A stretch of 64,000 bases of DNA. It comes from DATBLQ01 sp036555325. Lineage in GTDB: Bacteria > Pseudomonadota > Alphaproteobacteria > Rhizobiales > Aestuariivirgaceae. Each line of letters starts with the position of its first letter. Position 1 is the first letter of the stretch. Below the pieces are notes generated by a model. The model was not told the origin of the DNA, made no database searches, and worked only from the letters and a program-made list of their open reading frames with translations. Positions 42,748 through 50,549 of the stretch are shown here, one piece after another. Position numbers and translations under genes: made by a program. The DNA is taken from contig DATBLQ010000052.1 in assembly GCA_036555325.1 (NCBI GenBank), forward strand, positions 154,831 through 218,830, in the 5' to 3' direction.

Positions 42748-43812
42748 TCATTCGACTATCCATCCGTCCTCGTAAACTTGCGTGTGGTCGGGGTCGAAAC
42801 GCAAATGCGCCTTGCTGGTCGGAATCTCGTGGCCCTCTGGCACCAGCAGCTTGATCGTTTGGGCGGCATGCCGCGTTTCGACCACACGATACCGGCCCGC
42901 ATCCGCCACCTTGCTGACATCGACGGGAATGCCTTGTGCTGCAAAGCTTACGAATTCTGGTCTGACGCCGAGCTCAAGCTTCTCCGCCTGCGGCTTGCGC
43001 TCACTTTTCACGGCTTTCATTTCATGGCCCGCAACGTAAGCCTTGCCTGCCCTGATTTCGCAGGGGAGTAGATTCATTCCCGGAGAGCCGATGAAATGAC
43101 CAACGAAAGTGTGCCGAGGTCGTTCGAACAGTTCGACCGGCGTGCCTATCTGGACGATAAGGCCATCCTTCATGACGACCACCTGTTCGGCAAAGGTCAA
43201 TGCCTCCGTCTGATCGTGCGTCACATAGATCATCGTCCGGCGGATACGATGGTGCAGCTCCTTGAGCTTCGACCTCAGCTGCCATTTGAGATGTGGATCG
43301 ATGACGGTGAGCGGCTCATCGAACATGATGACATTCACATCTGTTCGGACGAGACCCCGCCCCAGCGAAATTTTTTGTTTGCCATCTGCCGTCAACCCGG
43401 CCGCACGCTTCATGAGGGTCCTATCGAGTTCCAGCATTTTGGCGATCTCGCGCACCCTGCTATCCACCTCTTTCTCTGGCAGGCTGCGATTCCTCAGTGG
43501 AAAGGCGAGGTTGTCGTAAATCGACATCGTGTCGTAAATGACCGGAAACTGGAAAACTTGCGCAATATTCCGCTGTTCCGGCGTCGCGTCGGCAACATCG
43601 ACATCATCAAAAAGTATCCGCCCAACCGTCGGCCGCAGGAGCCCGGATATCAAGTTTAGCAATGTGGTTTTGCCGCATCCTGATGGACCGAGCAGCGCAT
43701 AAGCGCCTCCATCCTTGCACTCCAGATGAATTTCCTTCAGCGCCCAATCCTCATCCGCGCGTGGGTTGGGCAGATAGCTGTGCTTGACCCCGTCGATCGT
43801 GATTTTTGCCAT
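42748..43812 (-). CDS. glpT: glycerol ABC transporter ATP-binding protein (GlpT-like) with degenerate signature motif
   Basis: ATPase of 354 residues. Walker A ALLGPSGCGKTTLLNLISGL, Q-loop VFQFPVIYDTM, Walker B IMFDEPLTVID and H-loop YVTHDQTEAL are canonical. The ABC signature is not: where LSGGQQQR is expected the protein reads LTADGKQKISLGRGLVR. A TOBE-type C-terminal domain follows (ELGVRPEFVSF). Its ATG overlaps the stop of the other ATPase gene by one base, after GGAGGAGGC. It probably forms a heterodimer with the product of 43812-44885. Confidence 0.87.
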   Translation of the reverse strand: MAKITIDGVKHSYLPNPRADEDWALKEIHLECKDGGAYALLGPSGCGKTTLLNLISGLLRPTVGRILFDDVDVADATPEQRNIAQVFQFPVIYDTMSIYDNLAFPLRNRSLPEKEVDSRVREIAKMLELDRTLMKRAAGLTADGKQKISLGRGLVRTDVNVIMFDEPLTVIDPHLKWQLRSKLKELHHRIRRTMIYVTHDQTEALTFAEQVVVMKDGLIVQIGTPVELFERPRHTFVGHFIGSPGMNLLPCEIRAGKAYVAGHEMKAVKSERKPQAEKLELGVRPEFVSFAAQGIPVDVSKVADAGRYRVVETRHAAQTIKLLVPEGHEIPTSKAHLRFDPDHTQVYEDGWIVE

Positions 43813-44885
43813 CAGCCTCCTCCGCCGACAAACCTTCCATCCGAATCGAAGAAAAAGGCCCGGTCGACGTCCACGTACAGCTTTGCGATTGCTCCGACAT
43901 CGAAGGGGTGGATGCCATGCGACTGTGAAACCCAGGTTTGCCCGTTCATGTCGAAGTGTATGACGCTTTCCGATCCCGACAGCTCCGTCACCAGCACGCG
44001 GCCGCTGATGGTGGCGGAATGCTCTTTCTGCGGCTCGGGCGTGATATGATGCGGCCTGATGCCGATTATATAACCTCCGTCCGTCAGCTTTCCCCCTTCC
44101 TTTCCCACAGGCCACTGGACCGTTTGGGTGAGTGAGACCGTCTCCCCCTTCTTTTCTACCTTGGCGGTGTTGAGCGGCGGATCGGAGAAAACCTGAGCGC
44201 TCGTGAGATCCGATGGATGTCGGTAAATCCTCGACGTCGGCCCGAATTGGGTGATGCGGCCCTCGTGCAGCGTAGCTGTGCAGCCGCCGAACAGCAGGGC
44301 TTCTCCCGGTTCCGTCGTGGCATAGGCAACAATACGCTTTCGGTCCATGAAGAGCTTGGGAAGTTCGTCGCGCATTTCCTCACGTAGTTTGTAATCGAGG
44401 TTGGCAAGCGGTTCATCCAACAGAATGAGATCGGAATCCTTCACGATGGCTCTGGCAATGGCAGTGCGCTGTTGCTGTCCGCCGGATAGTTCACCCGGCC
44501 TCCGGTCAAGCATCGGGGTTAGCCGCAAGAGGGCTGCCGTCCTTCGTACCCGCTTGTCTATTTCGTCCTTGGTCACTCCGGCAACGCGTAACGGCGATGC
44601 GATGTTTTCATAAACGCTGAAGTTGGGATAGTTGATAAACTGCTGGTAGACCATTGAAACGTTCCGCTTCTGAACCGGAACGCCGGTCACGTCCTTTCCG
44701 TTGAAAAGAATTTTCCCATCTGTGGGCGCCTGTATGCCCGCCATGAGCTGCATTAACGTCGTTTTGCCGGCGAGCGTACTACCCAGAAGGATGTTGAATG
44801 TTCCTTCCTCCAGGATGAGGCTTGTCTCGTGAATATAGACTTCCGCGCCAACACGCTTCGTCACCTTTTGCAATTCAAGCGGCAT
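43812..44885 (-). CDS. glpS: glycerol ABC transporter ATP-binding protein (GlpS-like) with altered H-loop
   Basis: Second ATPase, 357 residues. It has an intact signature LSGGQQQRTAIARAIV, Walker B LILLDEPLANLD and Q-loop MVYQQFINYPN. Two motifs deviate: Walker A is LLGSTLAGKTTLMQLMAG (lysine kept, glycine-rich part changed), and the switch histidine expected in YVTHDQTEA is replaced by threonine in AYATTEPGEA. C-terminal TOBE-like domain (IIGIRPHHITPE). ATG 44885 begins MPLELQKVTKRVG; an upstream in-frame start adds 15 unlikely residues. Deviations are complementary to those in the GlpT-like partner. Confidence 0.87.
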   Translation of the reverse strand: MPLELQKVTKRVGAEVYIHETSLILEEGTFNILLGSTLAGKTTLMQLMAGIQAPTDGKILFNGKDVTGVPVQKRNVSMVYQQFINYPNFSVYENIASPLRVAGVTKDEIDKRVRRTAALLRLTPMLDRRPGELSGGQQQRTAIARAIVKDSDLILLDEPLANLDYKLREEMRDELPKLFMDRKRIVAYATTEPGEALLFGGCTATLHEGRITQFGPTSRIYRHPSDLTSAQVFSDPPLNTAKVEKKGETVSLTQTVQWPVGKEGGKLTDGGYIIGIRPHHITPEPQKEHSATISGRVLVTELSGSESVIHFDMNGQTWVSQSHGIHPFDVGAIAKLYVDVDRAFFFDSDGRFVGGGG

Positions 44886-44940
44886 GGCGCGCCTAACGTC
44901 ATTCCTTCGGGCTTGTTGTCGCTTGGACAATGTAGCGATT

Positions 44941-44975
44941 GCCTCCGGGCCACGCCAGTGACGTGTCCCGGAGGC
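44941..44975. promoter_or_regulatory. strong intercistronic hairpin between the binding-protein gene and the ATPase genes
   Basis: Perfect 9-bp arms GCCTCCGGG and CCCGGAGGC (44941-44949 and 44967-44975), with an inner CACG/CGTG pair extending the stem to 13 bp around one mismatch and a 7-nt loop. It begins 20 nt after the glpV-type stop, in the only long gap (110 bp) of the transporter operon. No T-run follows, so it is more likely an mRNA 3'-end stabiliser or attenuator than a full terminator. Confidence 0.55.
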
Positions 44976-44995
44976 GATTCAGCAAAGACAATGCT

Positions 44996-46738
44996 CTACT
45001 GGGCCGTGGTCCAGCGTTTGATCAACTCGTCATACGCAATGGTCTCGCCCTGTGGCTTTTCATTATCAAGCTTTGCCGCCGGGCCATTTTCCTTGCCGAG
45101 CCATTCCGCGGGATCTTTTTCTGGATTGAGCCGGGGCCCGCACCCACCATAGGTCTTGGCCTGCTCATCTGTTGCCTGCATGCGGGCCATGATCTGGTCC
45201 ATTTCCGCCGCCAGGCGGTCCATTGCCTCCTGTGGAGTAAAGGCGCCGGAGTTCACATCACCGATCTGTTGCCACCACAGCTGGGCAAGTCTGGGATAAT
45301 CGGGAACATTGATCCCTGTAGGCGTCCACAACACACGGTCCGGAGAGCGGTAGAATTCGACAAGCCCACCGAGCTTCGGTGCCCGTTCGCTGAATGACTC
45401 ATGATCGATGTCCGAATCCCTTATGATCGTGAGGCCCACGTGGCTCTTTTTCAGTGATACTGTCTTCGACACTGTGAACTGCGCATAGAGCCATGCTGCC
45501 TTCCGCCGATCGACCGGAGTTGATTTGAACAATGTCCACGACCCCGCGTCTTGATAGCCGAGTTTCATTCCCTCCTGCCAATAAGGCCCATGCGGCGACG
45601 GAGCCATCCGCCACAATGGCGTTCCCTCTTCATCGGCCGTGTTGTTTCCCTGGCTCTTCGGTTTCACCATGTCGGAGGTGAAAGCCGTGTACCAGAATAT
45701 TTGCTGAGCCACGTTGCCCTGGCTGAGCGCCGGCAGAGATTGATAGAAGTCGAGATCGGCAGCACCTGGAGGCGCATACTTCCTCAGCCACTCGTCCCAT
45801 TTGGCGATCGCATAAACCGAGGCCGGGCTGTTCGTCCCCCCGCCGCGGGAAACCGCTGCACCCGCCGGGTTGCACGACCCTTCTTCCATCCGGATGCCCC
45901 ATTCATCGATTGGTCGTCCGTTGGGAAGCCCCTTCGAGGTTGACCCGGCCATTGAAAGCCAGGCATCGGTCATGCGCCATCCGAGATCCGGGGCTCTCTT
46001 GCCGTAGTCCATGTGCCCATACACGCGCACGCCATCGATTTCCTTCACATCATTGGTGAAGAAATCGGCAATGTCTTCGTAGGCCGACCAGTTTACCGGC
46101 ACGCCGAGGTCATAGCCGTACTTGGCCTTGAACTTGTCTTTGATTTCCGGTCGGTCGAACCAATCCTTGCGGAACCAGTAGAGATTGGCAAATTGCTGGT
46201 CCGGCAGTTGCCAAAGTTTGCCGTCAGGTCCCGTGGTGAACGACTTGCCGATAAAGTCATCGACATCGAGGGTAGGCAGTGTCACATCCTTGCCCTCGCC
46301 TTCCATCCAGTCCGTCAGATTGACAGCGCTCTGCAGCCGCGAATGCGTGCCGATCAGGTCGGAATCGTTGATGTAAGCATCGTAAAGGTTGCGGTTGGTC
46401 TGCATTTGGGTTTGCACTGCTTGCACGACCTCGCCTTCGCCAAGCAGCTGGTGATTGACCTTGATGCCGGTGATTTCTTCGAACGCCTTCGTCAGCACTT
46501 CCGATTCATACGAATGCGTGGGTATCGTTTCCGACAGGACGTTGACTTCCATTCCTTGGAAAGGCTCCGCCGCTTTGATGAACCACTCCAATTCTTTCAT
46601 CTGATCTTCTTTGGAGAGCGTCGAAGGCTGGAATTCATTGTCGATCCATTTCTTCGCCTCTTCCGCTCCTGCAAAGCTCGGGCCGGCAAATGACGTCATC
46701 GTCAGCACGGCGACCGATGCCAGAAGGCATTTTCGCAT
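44996..46738 (-). CDS. glpV: glycerol ABC transporter substrate-binding protein (GlpV-like)
   Basis: Unusually large periplasmic binding protein, 580 residues. Signal peptide at 1-24 (MRKCLLASVAVLTMTSFAGPSFAG). The mature chain contains IPTHSYESEVLTKAFEEITGIKV, LYDAYINDSDLIGTHSRLQ, WQLPDQQFANLYWFRKDWFD and CNPAGAAVSRGGGTNSPASVYA, all typical of the glycerol-binding GlpV group. A GGGAGGA site precedes the ATG. It has its own candidate promoter (46780-46808), separate from glpD, and is followed by a stable hairpin, both consistent with higher expression than the membrane parts. Confidence 0.88.
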   Translation of the reverse strand: MRKCLLASVAVLTMTSFAGPSFAGAEEAKKWIDNEFQPSTLSKEDQMKELEWFIKAAEPFQGMEVNVLSETIPTHSYESEVLTKAFEEITGIKVNHQLLGEGEVVQAVQTQMQTNRNLYDAYINDSDLIGTHSRLQSAVNLTDWMEGEGKDVTLPTLDVDDFIGKSFTTGPDGKLWQLPDQQFANLYWFRKDWFDRPEIKDKFKAKYGYDLGVPVNWSAYEDIADFFTNDVKEIDGVRVYGHMDYGKRAPDLGWRMTDAWLSMAGSTSKGLPNGRPIDEWGIRMEEGSCNPAGAAVSRGGGTNSPASVYAIAKWDEWLRKYAPPGAADLDFYQSLPALSQGNVAQQIFWYTAFTSDMVKPKSQGNNTADEEGTPLWRMAPSPHGPYWQEGMKLGYQDAGSWTLFKSTPVDRRKAAWLYAQFTVSKTVSLKKSHVGLTIIRDSDIDHESFSERAPKLGGLVEFYRSPDRVLWTPTGINVPDYPRLAQLWWQQIGDVNSGAFTPQEAMDRLAAEMDQIMARMQATDEQAKTYGGCGPRLNPEKDPAEWLGKENGPAAKLDNEKPQGETIAYDELIKRWTTAQ

Positions 46739-46774
46739 TTGTGTTCCTCCCGTGTTATTTTAAGATTAAATGCC

Positions 46775-46812
46775 AATCGAATATCAAATGAACCAAAACG
46801 AATGTCAATCGA
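46775..46812 (-). promoter_or_regulatory. candidate glpV promoter overlapped by GlpR-like boxes
   Basis: On the minus strand: TTGACA (46808-46803), 17-nt spacer, GATATT (46785-46780), 41 nt before the ATG. On the plus strand AWCGA boxes lie at 46776-46780, 46797-46801 and 46808-46812, spaced 21 and 11 bp, so they face roughly the same side of the helix and touch the -10 and -35. The same kind of box is repeated before glpD. Confidence 0.5.
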
Positions 46813-46819
46813 AATGGGG

Positions 46820-48367
46820 TCAAGACGCGGATCCATGGCGGATACTCTGTCGCGCAGGAGACCGGTCGGTTGTAAGGGCTTGAACGTAGGACTGAAGCGT
46901 TGAGGTCTGTTGGCTGTCAAAATAGAGGCCGAGTTTCGTCCGCCGCCACAGGATGTCCTCAGCACTCCGCGCCCATTCCTCGCTGATGAGATAGTCGACT
47001 TCGCGGCGCGTGAGCCCGCCGCCGAACTCCTCTCCCAAATCCGTCATCTTCGACGCCCCGTTGATGATCCGCATCGTTCGCGTTCCGTAGCATCTGAACA
47101 TCCGCTCGGCCTGGCCCGCCTTCATGTCGGGTATCCTCCGCAAGATTGTACTGATCTGGCCGGCGACCTGTTCGAAATCGAAATCGCCCCCCGGAAGAGG
47201 CGCCGAATTCGTCCATGGCCCGCCCATCTGCGGGAATAACCAGCGAAACTTTTCTACCGCTTGCTCGGAAAGTTTCCGATAGGTGGTGATCTTTCCGCCA
47301 AAAATGGAAAGAACCGGCGGACCGTCGCGTCCCTCACCGAGTTTCAATTCATAGTCGCGCGTTGCTTCCTGGGGCTTCCCGGTGCCGTCGTCATAGAGCG
47401 GCCTGACACCAGAATAGGTTCCGCGGATCCTGCTTCGTGTTACCGGCGTTCTAAAATATTCGTTGATTGCGCCGAGAAGGTAATCGATCTCAGCCTCGGT
47501 GATTGCGGCTTGCGAAGGATCGCCGGTGTAGTCCTCATCCGTCGTACCGATCAGCGTGAAATCGTGTTCATAGGGGATGGCAAAGCAAATCCGGTTGTCA
47601 ACATTTTGGAAAATATAGCTCTTGTCGTGATCGAAGAGCCTGTCGACGATGATATGGCTGCCTTTCACCATCCTGATCCGTAAGGGAACATCCCTTCCGA
47701 TAATGTCGTGTAAGACGTCAGAAACCCAAGGGCCGCTTGCATTTACGAGTGCCCGCGCCCTGGCCTGTGAACGCTCTCCGTTGTCTTGATTTTCCAGAGA
47801 AAGCACCCATTGCTGTCCCTGAACTCGCGCTTTTGTGCATCGTGTTTGTGTCAGCACGACAGCGCCCTTGTCGGCGGCGTCGCGCGCGTTGAGAATGACC
47901 AGGCGAGAATCCTGCACCGAGCAGTCGGAATATTCGAAGGCGCGGCGGAACTCTGGTTTCAGCGGCTTTCCAGCCGGATCGCTGCCAAGATCCAATGTGG
48001 ATGTGGGCGGAAGTACCCTTCTGCCACCCAGGTGGTCGTAAAGAAAAAGGCCAAGACGGATGACCGGCCATGGTCTCAGTCCCCTGTGGTGTGGGAGGAC
48101 GAACCGCACGGGCCAGATGATGTGCGGCGCGATGCTTAGCAGCACCTCCCGCTCCGCGAGCGCCTCGCGCACCAACCTGAATTCGAAGTGCTCTAAATAC
48201 CGGAGTCCGCCGTGAATGAGCTTTGTCGAAGCCGATGAAGTGGCCCCGGCGAGATCGCCCTGCTCGACCAGGACGACCGAGAGCCCGCGTCCCTTTGCAT
48301 CGCGGGCGATACCGCAACCGTTGATGCCCCCGCCAATGACGGCGAGATCATAGGCGCCATCCTGCAA
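46820..48367 (-). CDS. glpD: glycerol-3-phosphate dehydrogenase (FAD, aerobic)
   Basis: Membrane-associated flavoenzyme that oxidises sn-glycerol 3-phosphate to dihydroxyacetone phosphate and passes electrons to the quinone pool; 515 residues. FAD motif YDLAVIGGGINGCGIARDA at the N-terminus, ATSSASTKLIHGGLRYLEHFEF, LVNASGPWVSDVL, PYEHDFTLIGTTDEDY, and SIFGGKITTYRKLSEQAV, all GlpD hallmarks. The start is a TTG, supported by GGGAGG 7 nt upstream and by the absence of a nearby in-frame ATG. First structural gene of the glp array; glycerol kinase is not encoded in the window. Confidence 0.93.
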   Translation of the reverse strand: MQDGAYDLAVIGGGINGCGIARDAKGRGLSVVLVEQGDLAGATSSASTKLIHGGLRYLEHFEFRLVREALAEREVLLSIAPHIIWPVRFVLPHHRGLRPWPVIRLGLFLYDHLGGRRVLPPTSTLDLGSDPAGKPLKPEFRRAFEYSDCSVQDSRLVILNARDAADKGAVVLTQTRCTKARVQGQQWVLSLENQDNGERSQARARALVNASGPWVSDVLHDIIGRDVPLRIRMVKGSHIIVDRLFDHDKSYIFQNVDNRICFAIPYEHDFTLIGTTDEDYTGDPSQAAITEAEIDYLLGAINEYFRTPVTRSRIRGTYSGVRPLYDDGTGKPQEATRDYELKLGEGRDGPPVLSIFGGKITTYRKLSEQAVEKFRWLFPQMGGPWTNSAPLPGGDFDFEQVAGQISTILRRIPDMKAGQAERMFRCYGTRTMRIINGASKMTDLGEEFGGGLTRREVDYLISEEWARSAEDILWRRTKLGLYFDSQQTSTLQSYVQALTTDRSPARQSIRHGSAS

Positions 48368-48448
48368 GGAAGACCTCCCGTTCCATCCGCAGGGATATTG
48401 CTCTTGCTTGCGAAAGCCTTAGCCAGAGGCGCGGATCAATGTTCGGCG

Positions 48449-48480
48449 AACGATAAACGAAGAAAAACGAAAATCAACGA
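48449..48480 (-). promoter_or_regulatory. phased AACGA array over the candidate glpD promoter (GlpR operator)
   Basis: Plus-strand AACGA occurs at 48449, 48456, 48466 and 48476; the last three are exactly 10 bp apart. On the minus strand TTGATT (48477-48472), a 16-nt spacer and TATCGT (48455-48450) form a plausible promoter 82 nt upstream of glpD, directly under the boxes. TCGTT/AACGA half-sites resemble those known for GlpR/DeoR-type repressors. The adjacent glpR gene supplies the obvious ligand. Confidence 0.55.
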
Positions 48481-48549
48481 AAAAGACGGCCCACATCGAA
48501 CATGGTTGCCTTTGCGTTCATGACCTACGTGCTGAAAGCGGCGGTCTTG

Positions 48550-49392
48550 TCAGGCGGCATCGGCGCCCGAAACCGGGATCTCGCTCTGCGCGTCTCCTCC
48601 CGGCGCGATCTCGACATCGACCCCTCGGTGGCGGCAGATTTCCGCAATCCCTTCCGGCGGCGGGCAATCCGTGACGAAAACATCGACCTGTGAGATATGC
48701 CCAATGCGAACCGGCGCAGAACGGGTGAATTTCATTGAATCGGAAACCAAGATCACGTTGCGCGCATTTTCAATGATGGCTTGTGCGGCCCGAACTTCCC
48801 GGTAATCGAAGTCGAGAAGTGAGCCGTCATCGTCGATCGCCGACACGCCGATCACGGCATAATCGACCTTGAACTGGGAAATGAAGTCAACCGTCTGTTC
48901 GCCAACAATTCCTCCGTCCGACCGACGCACCATGCCCCCGGCAATGATCACCTCGATCCTCGGCAGCGGCATCAGAATGCTGGCCACGTGGATGTTGTTG
49001 GTGATGACCAAAAGCCCTTCATGCTGCGTGAGATGGCGCGCCACCTCTTCCGTTGTCGTGCCGATGTTCACATAGAGCGAACAGTTGTTGGGAATAAGCT
49101 CCGCTGCGCGTGCGCCGATCCGGCGTTTTTCATGCTCGGCCAGATGGCGCCTCGATTCATAGGCCATATTCTCCACCCCCGACGAAACCATCGCGCCGCC
49201 GTGAATACGCGTAAGCAACCGCTGATCGCACAGCTCATTCAGGTCTTTGCGAATTGTTTGCGGCGTCACGTTGAACCTCGCCGCCAATTCATCGACGATG
49301 ACCCGGCCCACACGGCGAGCCATGGTCATGATTTCCTGTTGCCTGAAATTCAGCAGCTGCACCATCGGGATCGGTCGTAAGCCCGCCAACAT
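48550..49392 (-). CDS. glpR: DeoR/GlpR family transcriptional regulator
   Basis: A 280-residue DeoR-family repressor: winged helix at about 15-70 (FRQQEIMTMARRVGRVIVDELAARFNVTPQTIRKDLNELCDQRLLTRIHGGAM) and a C-terminal sugar-phosphate sensor domain (SLYVNIGTTTEEVARHL, VITNNIHVA, VIIAGGMVRRSDGGIVGE, DYAVIGVSAIDDDGSLLDFD, VILVSDSMKF). Expected effector is glycerol 3-phosphate. The ATG at 49392 and one at 49365 are both possible starts; neither has a good ribosome binding site. Upstream of glpD on the same strand and divergent from the fructokinase operon. Confidence 0.88.
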   Translation of the reverse strand: MLAGLRPIPMVQLLNFRQQEIMTMARRVGRVIVDELAARFNVTPQTIRKDLNELCDQRLLTRIHGGAMVSSGVENMAYESRRHLAEHEKRRIGARAAELIPNNCSLYVNIGTTTEEVARHLTQHEGLLVITNNIHVASILMPLPRIEVIIAGGMVRRSDGGIVGEQTVDFISQFKVDYAVIGVSAIDDDGSLLDFDYREVRAAQAIIENARNVILVSDSMKFTRSAPVRIGHISQVDVFVTDCPPPEGIAEICRHRGVDVEIAPGGDAQSEIPVSGADAA

Positions 49393-49546
49393 TATGAAGT
49401 CGGTAGCGCTTTGTCACGCGGCATTGGTTGAAAAAATCGTAAATGCCATTGATCGAAGTTGTGGTTTACAACTCCTGATTTTCCGCTCCAGCGCCAGTCA
49501 TTCCATTGAGTCCCGGCCCCTTCAGTTCGGCTCCTGGCAAACTAGT

Positions 49547-49575
49547 TTGAAAATTGCCGTACCGCACCTTAAGCT
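49547..49575 (+). promoter_or_regulatory. candidate promoter of the frk-pgi-pgm operon
   Basis: TTGAAA (49547-49552), 17-nt spacer, TAAGCT (49570-49575), 26 nt before the fructokinase ATG. Both boxes are moderate matches to sigma70 consensus. The rest of the 209-bp divergent region holds only a short GTTGT/ACAAC inverted repeat around 49460. Confidence 0.35.
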
Positions 49576-49601
49576 TCCCATTCCTGTCTGGAGAGCCTTG
49601 G

Positions 49602-50549
49602 ATGATCCTTGCCTGTGGCGAGGCGCTCATCGATCTTTTTATTTTCGATCGCATGGGCTCGCGCCTTGCTTGCGAAGCCGTCGCGGGGGGCTCTCCATTT
49701 AATGTCGCCATTGGCCTGGCCCGGCTCGGGCGCCGTGTGGGTTTCTTTGGCGGCCTTTCAACCGACAGCTTTGGCGAATTCCTCGCAAGTGTCTTGAAGG
49801 ACGAGGGTGTGGACCTCTCATCTGCACCGCGCAAGTCCAACCTGACGACGATTAGCGTTGTCGCCACCGACGGCTCTGGTCATCCTCGTTATTCCTTTCA
49901 TGGCGAGCAAGCCGCCGACCGGATGATTACAGCGGCCGATTTGCCCCACCCTCTTCCACCGAACATCGAAGCCTTGACCTTCGGTTCCTTTTCGCTTGCG
50001 GTGGAGCCAGCCGCCTCGGCCTATTTGGCTCTGGCCAGCCGCGAAACCTCGCACCGCGTGATCAGTATCGACCCGAACATACGACCAACGGTGATCGGTG
50101 ATCTGACCGACTACGATCGCCAGCTGATGAAGTTCATCAGGACCGCCTCCGTCGTCAAAGCGAGCCAAGAGGATGTTGCCCTCTTGTATGGCGCCGACGC
50201 CGCCATCTCTGCGGTCGCCCAGCTATGGTTGCGAGAAGGTCCGGCCCTGGTCGTGATCACCCGCGGCTCAGAAGGCGCAATCGCTTTTCAACAGCACCAC
50301 TCTATCGAGATGCCCGGCTACACAGTGAATGTCATCGACACTGTCGGCGCCGGCGATTCTTTTCATGCCGCTCTGCTCGCCAATCTCGCCGACACCGGCG
50401 ATCTCACTCCCGCCAGGATCAAGAATCTTCCGGTGGACAGGCTGAAGCTTGCTCTGCAATATGCCGTTGCTGCTTCTTCGATAACTTGCAGCCGGCGCGG
50501 CGCAGATTTGCCGACACGCAAGGAGGTCGATGCCCAAGTCCATCAATGA
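49602..50549 (+). CDS. PfkB-family carbohydrate kinase, probable fructokinase
   Basis: Ribokinase-fold sugar kinase of 315 residues: MILACGEALIDLF at the start, AGGSPFNVAIGLARLGRRVGFFGGLSTDSFG (substrate side, typical of fructokinases), VVITRGSEGAIAF and the catalytic anion-hole motif DTVGAGDSFHAALLANLA near residue 245. ATG 49602 follows TGGAGAG; the longer frame to 49554 lacks support. The gene overlaps pgi by 20 bp. With Pgi and Pgm it would channel fructose to fructose 6-phosphate, glucose 6-phosphate and glucose 1-phosphate. Substrate is inferred from family and context. Confidence 0.85.
   Translation: MILACGEALIDLFIFDRMGSRLACEAVAGGSPFNVAIGLARLGRRVGFFGGLSTDSFGEFLASVLKDEGVDLSSAPRKSNLTTISVVATDGSGHPRYSFHGEQAADRMITAADLPHPLPPNIEALTFGSFSLAVEPAASAYLALASRETSHRVISIDPNIRPTVIGDLTDYDRQLMKFIRTASVVKASQEDVALLYGADAAISAVAQLWLREGPALVVITRGSEGAIAFQQHHSIEMPGYTVNVIDTVGAGDSFHAALLANLADTGDLTPARIKNLPVDRLKLALQYAVAASSITCSRRGADLPTRKEVDAQVHQ

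Noticed and set aside
48449..48480. AACGA repeats considered as a CRISPR-like or mini-satellite array
   Set aside because: Units are only 5 bp with 10-bp steps, there are no spacers of CRISPR size, and they coincide with a promoter; operator boxes explain them better.
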